From the NCBI GenBank assembly GCA_027625915.1, contig JANTQA010000036.1, forward strand, positions 367,501 to 431,500: a DNA stretch of 64,000 nt, read 5' to 3'. Each line of letters starts with the position of its first letter. The stretch's first letter is position 1. The notes below the pieces were generated by a model. That model was given only the letters and a program-made list of their open reading frames with translations, searched no databases and had not been told where the DNA came from. Of this stretch, positions 32,631-45,589 are shown piece by piece. The position numbers were made by a program, and so were the translations under genes. This DNA is from Anaeramoeba flamelloides. Taxonomy: Eukaryota > Metamonada > Anaeramoebidae.

Positions 32631-33263
32631 ATTATTTTTCTTCTTCTCTTTTTTTTTTTATTTGATACAATTTTCTTTAATTACTTCTTTCTCTAAATAA
32701 TAAATAAATAAAAACATTGGTTTTTTTTCTTCAAATCAAACAAATATTTTGATCAATAGTAAATTATTGTTTTTTTGTTTTGTGTTAAAATTAATTAAAG
32801 TGGTTAGTTAGATTAAAGATGTTGATTTAATTTAGCAAAGAAATACGTTAAAAACCTGAAATCAAAATATTTTATTCAAAAAAATACAATTTAAATAGAT
32901 ACAGCAGTTTTACAAACGTGAGTACTTTTTTAACACTTTACAAAGTTTCCCATATTATAAAAGTAAAAACTTTTTCAGAATTAAAAAGAATTAAATAAAA
33001 CCAAAAATTTTACTCTATTCTTATAAATCCTGGAAAAGTTAACTAATTTTTTTTTAATTTTTGAAATAAAAACTATTTTTTTGAAAATTTCTTTTAATTT
33101 CTAAAACAAAAAAACATTCAGGGTGGTTTTCTTTATATTTTACTATTTTGTCTCTGAAAAAATATTGATTTTCTAAAAAAAAAAGAAAACTTAAGAACAG
33201 ATAACGATTTTTTTCCAAATGTGAAAAGAATGAAGTTAATTCCCAGATTTTACTAATAAACTA
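31574..33263. other. Spacer with palindromic fragments and a TA run
   Basis: No gene-like frame. It includes P-type fragments: GTGCCTAGCTTTTTTTTTAA at 32479-32498 and a foldback at about 33045-33115. A TA microsatellite lies at about 32599-32628. The promoter of the B-box gene should lie near 31575-31800. Confidence 0.5.
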
Positions 33264-33847
33264 TTACTAAGAAAGTGGTGCAAATTTATTGTAAAATATA
33301 TTTATGTAACTCATTCTTCAAAAATGGATTTAAATATCTAAAATCATAACTACAATTTATATATTATTGATAATAATTCAATTTGTTTCTTAGTATTATA
33401 TTATATAAATAAAATATATTTAAATTTCTGATCTAGATTTTATCTGATATTTTTTTATATGCGAAAATTGATTTTTATTATTTTTTTTTTGGTTGAAAAA
33501 ATTATTTTCATAACTTGGATAATCTCAACAAATTTTCAAATAATATTAAAAACATATAACTGTTTATTCATGTTTAAAAAATCATTTGTATATTTCCCAT
33601 ATTTCACGTTTTTAATTCAAATTGGCCCAACATTGCTTTCCCCAAAAATTGTACTATTTTATTTTTTTCTTTATTTTTTGGAAATATTTCAACAAACATG
33701 TTTTGAATTTAATACATAAACCCTTTATTCAATCGGTATAAATATTAAACTTAATTTGGTATTGTTGATTAAAGATTACTCCACTTGGGAAATGATTATT
33801 TTTTAAGAAATGTAAAAAAAAATTCCCCAGTTTTTTGGAAATAACTT
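33264..33847. mobile_element. Mariner-ended MITE, family A, copy 3 (inverted)
   Basis: In inverted orientation it matches 6862-7464 and 28442-29022. The right edge, TTCCCCAGTTTTTTGGAAAT followed by AACTTA, is the equivalent of the mariner end; the left edge is AAGAAAGTGGTGCAAATTTA. An 86-codon frame at 33459-33719 is a chance frame inside it. Confidence 0.8.
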
Positions 33848-34107
33848 ATACAGAAAACTCAAGAGAGGTAAAAGGTAAATTTTTAAGATAGAAGAAATAA
33901 AAAGAAAATTTCTTAAATGTTATTAACATTTATCAAACCAAAAACAACATACTAGCAAATAAAAGGAATTAAAAACCCCTCATTAAATTAGAAAAAAAAA
34001 TATAATAAATCAAAACATTTTTATTATCATTAAATAAATGTAAGTTGTTGTACTTACCCTCCTTTGTTTATAAAGTAAAAAATATTAGGTTTTCATTCAA
34101 ATATTTT

Positions 34108-34109
<2 letters not shown>

Positions 34110-34144
<35 letters not shown>
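34110..34144. repeat. TA microsatellite
   Basis: About 17 uninterrupted TA units, close to the 3' end of the VTA1 gene on the other strand. Confidence 0.9.
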
Positions 34145-34148
<4 letters not shown>

Positions 34149-34266
34149 GGATTTAAAAATAAATGCAAGAAAATTTAATTTAAAGAAAGTTTTTTTTTTC
34201 TCTTTTATTTGTTTTTTAAGCGTGTTTTAATATATTTTATCCCTTATTTTTAATATGAGGTTGAAT

Positions 34267-37200
34267 TTATTTTTTTTTATCATTTTCTAATTCTTTTAAT
34301 ATTTTTATTACTAATTGATATTTTTGAATTGCTGATGGAATATCATTAAAATCAAGTGAAGATAATCCTTGTTTTGTGTATTTTCTAGCTTGATCAATTT
34401 TTTCATAATCATAATCATCTGAGTCAGAATCTGATTCAGAATCTGAATCTGTGAATAATTGCTTTTTTTTCTTTTTTTTTTTGAGTTTATTTATTACCAA
34501 TTTTGATTTTAAATTTTCATCATCATCATCATCTTCTTCTTCTTCTTCTTGTTCAGACAAACTAGAGAAGGAATTACCTTCTGATTTTGACAAATTATTA
34601 TCACCTTGTTTTTTTTTTGTAAATTTATTCTTTTTCATTTCACTTATATCATCACCTTCACTATCTTCACCAGAATCTGTATTCTCCAAATCCGTTTTAT
34701 TTTCTTTTATTTCTGGGTTATTTTCGTTTTTTATTCCGCCAGGTGGACCGGGAATAGGTTGTCGACCTTCGCGGAAACATTTTAAGAGATAAGTTGTTTT
34801 CCATTTTGAATATTTGATTTTTTCTTGATTCTATAATATTATTTCAATTATTATTAAGAAAAGTAATTATTAATTTTAAAATAGAAAATTGAAATAAAAA
34901 CGGAACAGAAAAAGATATAATTTATTTCCCCTTAAAAGGTGATCAGCTGTATCGTAGGTGAATCAAATGTTTTTTAAAGGGTTTAAATGGAAATTAAAAG
35001 AAAAAAAATGAATTTTGGAAGTTATAAAAATTGAAATCATTTTTTCACCCTATTCCCTTTGCTTTTTTTTTTTCAATTTTTTTAGGAAAACATAATTAAA
35101 TTGTAATTTTTTTTTTATTGCAAGATCAATAGGTATTTGATAAAAAATTGTTATTCTAAGGTTATTGAAAAAGTTGAAATTATTGTAGAGAAAATAATTT
35201 TTATTTCTATTTGATTTTTTTTTTTGATCCTCAATTGAAGATCAAAATAAACATTGTGGTTTTTCTCAATAGATTGTCCCTCAAGATTTCAGTTTTTCAT
35301 TTTTTAAGAACATCTATTGATTGATTAGATTTTCTTGAGAGAAATATATCAACAATGGTCTGATATTTATTTTTCCATTTATTTCTTATTTGTTCTTTAA
35401 AAGCCAATTATAAAAAATTCGGAAATTTTCAAAAAAGTTTTGGGAGCCTTAATAAAAATAAAGTTTATCATTGTGGAAAAAAAGTGAAATAGGAAAAAAA
35501 GTGAAACACAGTTTTTAATTGGTAACCTTACTGAAAATGAAAAGTAAGATCAATTAAAAAAAGAAATAAATAAATAAAGACAAAATGAAGTGTTTAGCAC
35601 AATAAAGGTTTTTTAAATACTATCTTTTTGTATGGATTTTTATTTGATTGATCAATTATTAAAAATTTGTTCAAAAAATTGACTATTTTCGGAATCTCCA
35701 AAATCACAACAACAATTTTGATAATAAAGTAGATTTAAATTGTATTTATTGGATTGATTGCAAATAATATAATGGGTTATTGTTTGAAGTTAATTGATTT
35801 CTTCTTTTTAGTGATTTTACTTTTCATTTTAAGTTTTTCAGTAATGTTCCCAATTAAAAACTGTGTTTCACTTTTTTTCCAAAACAGTTAATTGAAAAAA
35901 ATGAACGATTCTAAAAAAAAAAACCTTAATAAATAACTCCAAAAAAGATTAATCATTTAAAGGTTAATTTTTTTTCTTCAGCTTAAGCACCTAGCTGTTC
36001 CAACCTCCCAGGGAAATAGATGATACTTTAAAATTGATTTTCAATTTAAAAATTTTAATCAACTATGAAAAAACCATAAAATGGTTGAGAAAGATTATGA
36101 TAAACAGTAAATATTGACAATAGAAAAAAAATATCTTATCCCATTTTTAAAAAATTGAAATTGTCAAAGAAAATCCAAATAAAATAGTCGATTAATTTGA
36201 GATCTTCAAATTTACATAAATTGTAAAAAATCATAGGTTTCATGAATTAAAAAACTAGAATCAAAAAAAAACTTTCAATTTTCCATAATTTCTTTTCTTT
36301 TGAAATCCAATTTGTCTCTTTGTTTTTACAAAAAAAAATTCTCTTAGGGTGAAATAGAAATTGGAAATTATATGGTATGATAGAAATTGAATTGTTTATT
36401 TCATAAAAAAAAAAACATTTTTTTCATAGACAATCAGTCTCGTTGTATTTTAATTTTTTATAGTAAGGTTGAAAATGATGCCTTTTCCTTTAAACTTCGA
36501 GTTTTCAAAGAGTGTCTTGTAATTTTATACTCTATTCCAAAAAATAGAGTAAGGAAATAAAAAGTTTTATTTTTTCCAATTTATTATTTATTGAACAGTC
36601 TCTGAGAAATAGAATTTTTAATTTTCAAAAAAGATAATTTTGTCATTTTAAATTAATCGCATAGTCTATAAAATTCCAAGGTAGAGTTACAGTACCTATA
36701 TTTCTTTTTAATTTGAATAAAATTCACAATTAAAACACACTTTGAATTATAGGAAATGAACTTGGATAATATTTTAGAAGTTGTATCATAATTTACTCTT
36801 GAAAAGCTCATAATAATTCAAGATCATGTAGGAAATACAATTTTGGTCTGATAATCCGAATACCCTCAGAAAAATAATTCTCTATCACGATAGGTTAAAC
36901 ATAGGTACAACCCTAGCAACAAATAAAAGTGTACTTAATTTTACTGTTATTTTCCAATTAATCAATGAAAATTTTTATATGAATTTCCAAAAATTATATT
37001 AATTATTACTGCTTCAATCAAATTAGCAGATGAAAAAGTTTGTCTTAGAGTTAATAATGGAAGTTTAATTTATTCTCAAAAAATATCATTTCTAAATGAT
37101 GTTGTAAAGATCTTTGGATTTTTCTTTCAACTTATAAACTAGATCTAAAAATATTTTGGAATCTGAACTAAAAATGTTACATTTTTTAATTGGAAAATAA

Positions 37201-38283
37201 TAGTATATAAAAATGAGTTAGAACAGGGTAATCTCTATCTGATTTCATACTTTGAAAAATTTTTTTTTCTACTAACCAATATTACACAAGCTAAGAAGTG
37301 TGATATAGTGTTATTTCTTTGTGGTGGTTGTATAATTGTTCACAAGAAAAGATTTATAGGTGTACTAGAAATTTTAATAGTATAAAATTCGAGAGTATTA
37401 TCATTTTTTTTTTTATTCAATTTTAGGTTTCTTTTAGAGTTCTTAGTTTACCTTCTATAAATCCAAATATATATAGGTATAGCATAAAAAAAAAAGTACC
37501 CAAAGAATAATAAGAGATCACAAATTTCAATCTACTTGTTTGAAATTTCTATTTTTCACAGAAAAGTAAAAATAATAAGGGAGTGAATATTTATTCCGAT
37601 TTATTTTCCAAATATTAGTCGTGTTTCTGAAGAAAAAAAAATCTTACATCATTAGAAAGATTACCAAATTGTTTAAGTGATTCTAAAAAGATACTTGCAG
37701 CATAAAACGCTCTTGCAGTTTTCCTAAAAATATTTTAACGAGAAAGAATTTATCGATAAAAAGGGAAAAAAATCAAAAAAGTCTGTCAGTCAAAAATCGA
37801 TCAGTCCATTTGCTAAAAATGGTTATTAATTGTTAAAAAAAAAGGATTGTTGTAATTACTTGCTTGCCATACCAGCAAGATCTTCGTCATTGGCGGCCTT
37901 AAACACGCGGAGAGCAAAAACTTGAACATAGGCTTTTGCCTTTTCAGATTCAATATTGATATTTAATTCACTACGCTCTTTTTCAACAGCATCCATAAAC
38001 ATAATCACGGATGATTGACCATTTTCACCAAGTTCTCCTGCTCGAAGCTTTTCAACAGCCTTTGTGAGTGCATAAACCCGAACTTTAAATAGTATGAAAT
38101 AAATATCGAGTATTTTTATTCGTTTTATTTTTTTTTTTCAAGATAGATCTAATTGTCTGAAAAAGAAAGACAAAAGATTAATCACTTACCATAATAATAC
38201 ATTTTAGGTGCTGCTCTTTTGATTTCATTGGCACGTGCCAAGTATGGGATTAGGAATTTCAGGCTTTGTGGTAAACTAGACAT
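34267..38283 (-). CDS. VTA1: VTA1/LIP5, ESCRT-III/VPS4 cofactor, four exons
   Basis: Four exons on the minus strand encode about 318 residues, close to human VTA1 (307). Exon 1 is 38283-38190 (SLPQSLKFLIPYLARANEI). Exon 2 is 38082-37860 (VRVYALTKAVEKL, then AKAYVQVFALRVF). Exon 3 is 37723-37648 (ARAFYAASIFLESLKQFG). Exon 4 is 34830-34267. Exons 1-3 make the N-terminal pair of MIT-like three-helix bundles that bind ESCRT-III subunits. Exon 4 carries KYSKWKTTYLLKCFREG, an acidic low-complexity linker, and a C-terminal VPS4-binding helix pair (QARKYTKQGLSSLDFNDIPS). All splice sites are GT...AG, and phases 1, 2 and 0 fit exactly. The linker is more acidic and longer than in animals. VTA1 stimulates VPS4 to recycle ESCRT-III at endosomes. 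Confidence 0.93.
34831..37647 (-). other. 2.8 kb third intron of VTA1
   Basis: The donor GTAAGA follows GAT at 37648, and the acceptor TATAG ends at 34831. The other two introns of the gene are only 107 (38083-38189) and 136 bases (37724-37859). The large one contains a 390 bp inverted-repeat element (35491-35880) and otherwise AT-rich filler. Confidence 0.85.
35491..35880. mobile_element. Inverted-repeat element (MITE-like) inside VTA1 intron 3
   Basis: Left arm: GGAAAAAAAGTGAAACACAG, then TTTTTAATTGGTAACCTTAC. The right arm is its near-exact inverse ending at 35880 (AACTGTGTTTCACTTTTTTT region). The arms are about 65 bp, and the interior is non-coding. The unit GAAAAAAAGTGAAA is also repeated just outside the left end (35476-35488). 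Confidence 0.75.
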
Positions 38284-39489
38284 TTTATTTTAAAAATAAA
38301 TTTGATTGAGAATAAAAAAATGTTTGATATTTGGTAAAAGATCCTTTAAGTATACAGAGTAAAATTGTTATTTACAACAAAAACAAGTTAATTTTTGATT
38401 TGACTTTGATCTTATTTTGACGAATCCATTAAAAGTGAATTCTTTTATTATTAATTTAGTTTGCCTTAAAAATCGATATTGTGAAACGAAATCCTATTTG
38501 TTAAAAAGATATTCTAAATGTAAAAATTTACCATGTGTATGTACTGAACAAACCAATATATTAATCGCAAAAAAAAGAATTGTTATCAGATATAATTAAA
38601 ATCAAAAAGGAAGAAAAGTTAATAATTCGGTTCTGAAGATTTTTGATGAATAATCCTTTCCTTTTTATTAAGTACTTCATTATAGTGAACACAATGGGAT
38701 AAAAAGTTGTTATTTTCTTCTTTATTAATGGTATTACTCTCTGTCTCTATCATGAAAAAAAATTCAGTAACACAACAGTTGTATAAATATCCAGTGTTTT
38801 ATATTTTAACAGATTACTAAATTTCATCCATGCAAAATATATTGGCTGACTGTAGAAATAAAAGAAACAAATCAATGGGATGAAAACAGTATATAAACAA
38901 GAAAAAGGGTTCTTTAAATAAATTTTAAAAAAGAATTTTGAAGATATTGAAAGATAAAAATGTAATTTTTTAACAAAAAAATGAGCAAAATTTCATTTTT
39001 TGTATTTCTTTATATTAAAAAAATCATTTAATCTCGGAAATTTTGTAAATGGACGAAATTTTTGAAATAAAAGCATTTAAGGGACCAGTCTTCTACGACA
39101 ACAAGGCAAAATTTTAAAATATGTTATTGGTGGTATTCTCTACTTACAAATTTTGTGGATCCCAAGTGTCAAAAAATTCTGATCGACAAAGAAAGCCATA
39201 AAAGAAAATTAGTTTAGTGAGATCAATTTTTTTTTTTCCATTTTTTCTGAAAAAGAAAACTATTAAATTCTTTTTTTTTCTCACAATTTATTAATCTTTT
39301 ACCCCGTTTATTGCAATTTTGATCATTATTAGACTATAACATTTCTTTGTTACCAGTAATATTAATATAAAGATTTTTTTTCTTTTTTGAGATCAAACTT
39401 TTGGTCAACCAAAAAATTGATATATTTAACGGATTAAAAAATAAATGTATTTTTTTAAGATAGGTAGTTATAATAATTAAAGTTTTAAA
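38284..39489. promoter_or_regulatory. Upstream region of VTA1, no further gene seen
   Basis: VTA1 promoter and 5' UTR must lie just above 38284. A frame at 38417-38599 (plus) resembles no protein. The rest has no clear repeat. Confidence 0.35.
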
Positions 39490-40240
39490 GTCATGTAAAA
39501 ATGTTACTCTGAAATTTTGTTTTTGTTTTAAGACAAAATTCGATTTTTCAAAAAAAAAATTTCTTGAAGATATTTGGGAATAAAGGTAATTTTATCCTCA
39601 AAATTCAAAATCATATTTTTTCTGCCAAAAATGAATTGAATTCTTATAAGGATTCTTGTGAATAAGACCAAACAATTTGTTAAAAAAATTTTTCAATTTT
39701 TTTTTCATTTTTTGAAAACTAAGAAAACAACTTTTTCAAAACATTAAAGAAAAAATTTTTTTAATAAAATAGATCTCAATTTAATTGATAAACTGTAGTT
39801 AAATTTCTACTGAATATTCATTTATTGAATCACCTCTATTTCGATTAATTTTATTGGCTGAGATTTGAATTGAAATATTAATCAAAGAAAAAGAATAACC
39901 AAATAAAAAATTTGCTTTTGAAATCAATACTTTCCAACATAAAACGAAAAATATGTTTTCCCATTTTCAAGAATTAACTTAATTCTTAAACAAAATAATA
40001 GGTTACTTTTTTTCCTTTTATATTGGAAACATGTAAATTTTGAATTTCATTAAAGAGACTCAAATCAATAAATTGTTTAAATGAGGTTAACTCATCCTTT
40101 CCATCAATCAAATCACAAATTAGAAAAAAAAATTTTCAAGATCTTGACAAGATTTCATTTTATTTTCAAAAATAACTACTCCCTTAATATTATTTATGCA
40201 CCTTTTCTATTAATCAAAGATCTAACCTTTAAAGTCAATT
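39490..40240. repeat. Dispersed repeat family G, copy 2
   Basis: It aligns with 12850-13660 in the same orientation, sharing GAGGTTAACTCATCC, AGAATTAACT and the region around AATAGATCTCAATTTAATTG. An 80-codon frame at 40081-40323 overlaps its right edge and is not gene-like. Confidence 0.65.
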
Positions 40241-42300
40241 TAAATACGAACCAAGAATATTTTTGTGTCTTCCTATCTTTTAATGAACAAAGTCTGAAAA
40301 AAAAAACACAATTTAAATTTTAGTAATGGGTTAAAGGTTGTCAACACCGGTTATTTACATCACTGTAGTATATGAATTCTAAGTGTTTAAAAATTTACAC
40401 TTCATCTTGGGTATCATTTTTCAAATCGAGATTCGGGCCACAAACCATAACTCACTTCTTTGAGAACCCTATTGACTATTTATTGCAAAATAAATGGTAT
40501 AAAATTTTCATTCAGTTTTCCTAAAATTAGATTTACTAAAGATGAAAAATATCAAATTTTTAATTCTTTAAATCAGCATAAATTAGTAATTTCGATTTGA
40601 GAATTGGGGACTTTGGATAATTATTTTAATTCTTGGGTTTTTGATTTTTTGATAAGTTGAATGAAAATTTTGATCTTTTTATTTTACAATAAACAGCGTA
40701 AAAGAACAATATGGAAAATGAAGTGAATATTTTTTCACATTTAGAATCCAAATACCAGTAAACTAAAGATTGTATTTTGTTACTTTTTGTTGGTTATATT
40801 TTCATCAAAAAATATTTAGTCCACTAACCCTTTTACAAAGGGAAATGAAAAGGAAATTTAATAATTTCAGATCAGAAAATTTTTCTCGTGATATTTGACA
40901 TTTTAGGCACATTCTCACACTGGTAGGTATTTATCATTGGTATTATTTTACATTCACTTTTCAAAAAGAATTTTCATACTAAAGGAATTGTACAAAAAAA
41001 TTCCTAATTTCAAAGTTAAAAAAATCAACAAAAAAAAGAAAAAATATTTCAGATAGATTTTTGGTGAAAATTTAAAAAAAAAAATGACTTTAAGGATTTT
41101 TCCATTATAAAACTCTAATTTGTAAAAACAACTGATAAAAATATTTAGAACAGCTTGGGAAATTTTTTTGTATTTATAAATTTGAAATGGAAATTATTAA
41201 ATATTAAAATCAAATTTCTTGAAGGTTCTTAGCAAGTATAAAATTGTAAAAATTGTTGGGGTTGTGAAAATTTTCGATTATTTTATAAAATAATTCTCAG
41301 TTTGTAAATTTAACTGAGATTATGGAACTTTTTCAAGAGTTTTTTTAATCAATAATTTCACCTTTCACCTGAAATGGTAGTCCTTACTTGAGTTAAATAA
41401 ATTGACTAATTATCTTTTTTTTCAATATAAAATTCTATTCTTTGAGATTTTATGGTTCACCTCTATAAATAACAATTTCTGAAAAAAAAAAAAAAAGAAA
41501 AAAAAAATATCATCAATAAGGAACCAAACAACTGAATGGAGAATCGATCACGATTTAATTTTGATGAGATTTAATAGTAAAAAAAAAATGTAACAAAATA
41601 GCAAGTAAAATTTTTTTCCTATTTTTAACTTCATTTAACAATAAAATATTTCTTGAGATTTAAATATAAGATACCAGCACCAATAAAAGCTCCAAGTTGA
41701 ACCTATTATTTGAGATTTCATTAATTTGTATACCTCCTCTATATTATGTAGAAAATTCTTGAAAAATTTTCCAATAATATATACTTTTAGTGGAACTTTG
41801 TTTGAATTTAAAAACTGTACTTGTTTTTTCTGGAAGACAAATGAATTAGATAACCTAATATACCTACAAAAAACAAGAAAATTATTTTTTTACCATTTTA
41901 TCCCTGGCCGAATCTTCTTTATGCTGGAAAGAACTGTTACAAAGGAAAAAGATCAAGTTGTTACTTGTTAATACTCTGATACTGAAACAGCAAAGTATGA
42001 TGAACTTGAAAATAAAAAATTAATACGCTGAATATAAAAAATCTAAAGGTTTAAAGTAAAGCATATCAAAAAAAAAAAAAAAAGAAATTACAAAGATTTA
42101 AACATCAATGGCCCCTAATAAACATTCATCATCAATAATTAAATTATTTAATCAACCAAAATTATTGTGAATATGATTTTCGTAGTCATTAATTAACAAT
42201 AGCATTGTTTTTTTTTTGATTTTTTTTTTTTTGATTTTTTACCAATTGCTTCTTATAAACCCTTTTTAACCTATTTTTAATTTTTTTACCTTTTCATTTT
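40241..42300. other. Spacer, no gene recognised
   Basis: A frame at 41726-41971 (MYTSSILCRKFLKNF) has no recognisable family. Composition is evenly AT-rich. Confidence 0.4.
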
Positions 42301-42329
42301 AACTTTTCAATTTCTTACTTGTTCTTTTT

Positions 42330-42478
42330 AAACATAAGTAAAATTGGAGGTGTCTTTCCCTTGAACAATGGTCAAATCTATGATTTTATGCTCAAATTAT
42401 CTTTGATGAAATTTTAGTATAAGAATATTTAGAGTGTAATTTACACTTCTTCCATCAATAAAATAAAAAAAAAAAGAA
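42330..42478 (+). mobile_element. LINE 3' tail fragment
   Basis: It carries the LINE 3' signature: AATCTATGATTTTATGCTCA, then GAGTGTAATTTACACTTC and an A-rich tail to about 42478. Equivalent words occur at 50890-51000 and 5900-5990. Coding sequence has decayed beyond recognition. Confidence 0.7.
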
Positions 42479-44600
42479 ATTTAATATAATATTGGTTTAT
42501 GAAAGTTTGATAATTAAAAATGCAATTCTCGAAATGAATGATAAAATTTGAAAATTTTTCAATAAAGTTAGTCCAATTCTATTCTTTCAAATATTTGAAA
42601 ACTTAAATGAAATTTCCTGCTTGTAGAATAAAACAACTCATTATATTTGTACTTTGTTTTTAATTTTTTAGGTCAATTAAATATTTTAAATTCTATTTTG
42701 TTTTTTTTTTTTTTCTTTTGTTACATTTTATTAATTTTTCTAAATTGGTGTGATTTTTTTTTTATTGATTGAAAAAACCCAATAATGATCCTTTTTTAAA
42801 ATAATATTTCTTGAAATGTTATTACTTTTAAAAATAAAAAAGTTGTTGTATTAATCAAGTTGTGATTGAAGATACTTTTGAACAAGTGATATTTTTTTTT
42901 TACAATGCGACAAACTTCTCTTCACAAAAATAATATTTTTTAAGATGTAAAAAAAGAGGATCTATAATTAGATCAAAAAATATTTTAAATGTTATTTTGA
43001 TTTTATTGTTATTTATATCTATCCTTTTCATTGATAAAAATAAAAATTTAAGGTTAAATATTATTTTACAATATATAGTAACACTTGATTTTTTAGTTAA
43101 GTAAAATCTTTTATATACTATGAAATCTATTCTATTGGACTTTTAAACTAAAAATAAAGATTTTAAACACAGTTTAGACGGTTCAAACAATCCCAATCAT
43201 ACAATTCCATTTAAATTAATAATAATTTTGTTTTTGTAAAATATGAAAATAGGTTTTTTATTTTTTATTTTAACTTTTTATTTTATTTTTTGAATTAAGT
43301 AGCTTGTTTAGTAGGTAATAAATTTTTTTCAAATGCTGGGTATTATATTAAAGTCAAGTTTTCAAAATAGAAGAACTCAAATAAAATTATTCGGTGGAAT
43401 CTGACAATTTGATAGAACAATTTTTACTAATAGAATTTGACAAATTTATCAATGTATTTTTTTGTTTTTTCAATCTCCAAAATTTTGAATACACAGATAA
43501 TTTATTAATATTTATAATTATTTATTTTTTTGTTTTGAAGGTATTGTAATTTATAAAAAATTGTTAAATTTCTTTTGGTAAATGAATATAATTGAGTATT
43601 TCTTTGAGAATTGATTTAACAAGATTTTGCTTTAAAAAATGAATTTTTGATGTGTTTAAAATTTTGAATTGGGGTTTTTAACTGATTATATTAGGTTAAA
43701 AAATTTTCGAAAGTGTATGTAATATTAGAATGGGATGTTTCAATTTTTCAGTGCTTTTTCAAGTTTATTGGAACTCTATAGTACAAATTAAGATTTATAG
43801 TTTGAAAATCTTTTTATCTTCTTTTTTTCTTCTTATTTTCTTAATTTTAGTTTTGTGAGAAATTTCAAAATAAAGCTTGAATAGTTTTTATTGTAATATA
43901 TCCCTTAGATCAAATGGAAATTTTATCTGGCTTCTTGGATATTTGAGTTTAAACAGCAAGATATTTTCTTAAAAATTCTTCTTTTCTATATTTCAATGTT
44001 TTTTTCAATTACTTGTTGATTTTCTATTTTTCTAAAGCTTTGGAATTTTGATTATTTTTTAAAAATAATATTTTTATTTTCGAAATTTTATTTATGTTGA
44101 ACTATATAAATAAAAAAGCAATTAATACTAATAATTTTTTACTTTTAGTTTTGTTTTTCCTGAAAAAAATTATTATTTTTCTAAGTCTAGAAATTAGGAT
44201 ACATAATAGAAAAGTAATTATCTCCTTTCAAAAATAAATAAATAAACTAAAGATTTTTTATTAAAGAGTTCAAACAAAGAGGATTTTCACTTTTATTAAG
44301 TATTTTTCAATAAATTACTGTTTTTAGATGTGTTTGATTCAAGAAAAAAAACTATCTTTTCATGAATACACTCACTTTTACTAAAAAAAAAAAACTAAAT
44401 TTTGAAAAAAATAAAAAAAAAAATATTGACTGTTGATAAAAAAAAAAATAACTCTTTTTCAAACAAGTAACAATTTTTACAGTTTTAGGACATATATTGA
44501 TGATTTCTAAAATCCCAATTTCATCATATGAATCTTTATTTTTTAAACACTAATCCTAATTGTTAATGAAATCTCCAATTCCTCTTATTAATAAACTAGA
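42479..44600. other. Spacer, no gene recognised
   Basis: No protein-like frame in either strand. Local similarity to 51500-52030 (AATAGAAGAACTCAAATAAAAT at 43367 and 51721; both preceded by T-rich DNA) suggests an additional, older dispersed repeat. Confidence 0.4.
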
Positions 44601-45187
44601 TTTCAAAAATTTTGACTAACTTTATAATGTTAATGGAAGTTATTTTGAGGGTTTATTCGAGTATTCTTCCCTAAAAAATATTTTCAAATTTTTGGATCAG
44701 AATCATTTTTTCTAATTTTGCAAATTATTGTTTTGCTTTTTCAAATTTTGATTTTTCTTTTTTTTTTTTTGTTTTTTTTTTTTTGAAAAATTTTATTTAT
44801 TTTTTTTTTTTTATTTTTTTTTTTCTTTTTAAAAAAGATCATCTCGAAAAAAAAAAGAGATTTTCGAAAAGACAAATAATCACTTTGAAAATTTCGAATC
44901 TTTAATGGGTTTTAGAATGAAAATAATTATTCATAAAAAATATAATTGTTAAACTTTTTGAAATTTCAGTAATAAAAAATCGGTAATGCTCATTTACAAA
45001 ATTATGAATCACTTTTTTTTAGTTTTTGGTTTTATTTTTTTTAATTTTTTAAATATCAGGTTTTTATATATTTAGAATGATTTAAAAGTGCTTTAAAAAT
45101 CAGATTTAATTATTAATTGTTCTTGAATACTAAAGGATAATTTTTTTTTTTGATTTATTATTTCATTTGAGTAACAATTTTTGAAAT
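44601..45187. mobile_element. Family E element, reference copy
   Basis: A 587 bp non-coding element with ends TTTCAAAAATTTTGACTAAC and the inverted GTAACAATTTTTGAAAT. It contains a T-rich tract of about 70 bases (44755-44825) and an internal, partial repeat of the end motif. Other copies: 17289-17738 plus 19296-19428, 27589-28030, about 57480-58054, and a left end at 56700-56812. Confidence 0.75.
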
Positions 45188-45589
45188 GGAGTTTATTTTG
45201 GGCAAATATTTGAACAATTAAATAGTTAGTTATACATATACACAAAATGTATGAAATATATTTTTGGTGATTTTCTAAAAAACTGTTTTTTAGGTTTTTT
45301 TCTACAAAATTACATACCAATTTGAAAAAAAAAAAAAAAATGAGGATTTTCAAATCATCATTTCCATTGATTCTTTTGAAAAATTTTTCTTATTTTTTCA
45401 AAATACGAAAGAAAAAAAAAAATTAAAGAATTCGAGTTAATATTTTATTAATAAAATAATGATAATGATAAAAAATAAATAATAATTAATTTAAAAATAG
45501 AATTTTTTTTAAAAAAAAAAAAAACTTATTATATATATCCACAAACAATAAACTAATAAAATTAAAAAAAGATTAACAAAAAATTAATT

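Noticed and set aside
33459-33719. 86-codon hydrophobic frame that looks like a small membrane protein
   Set aside because: It is inside an inverted MITE copy, and the other two copies do not preserve the frame.
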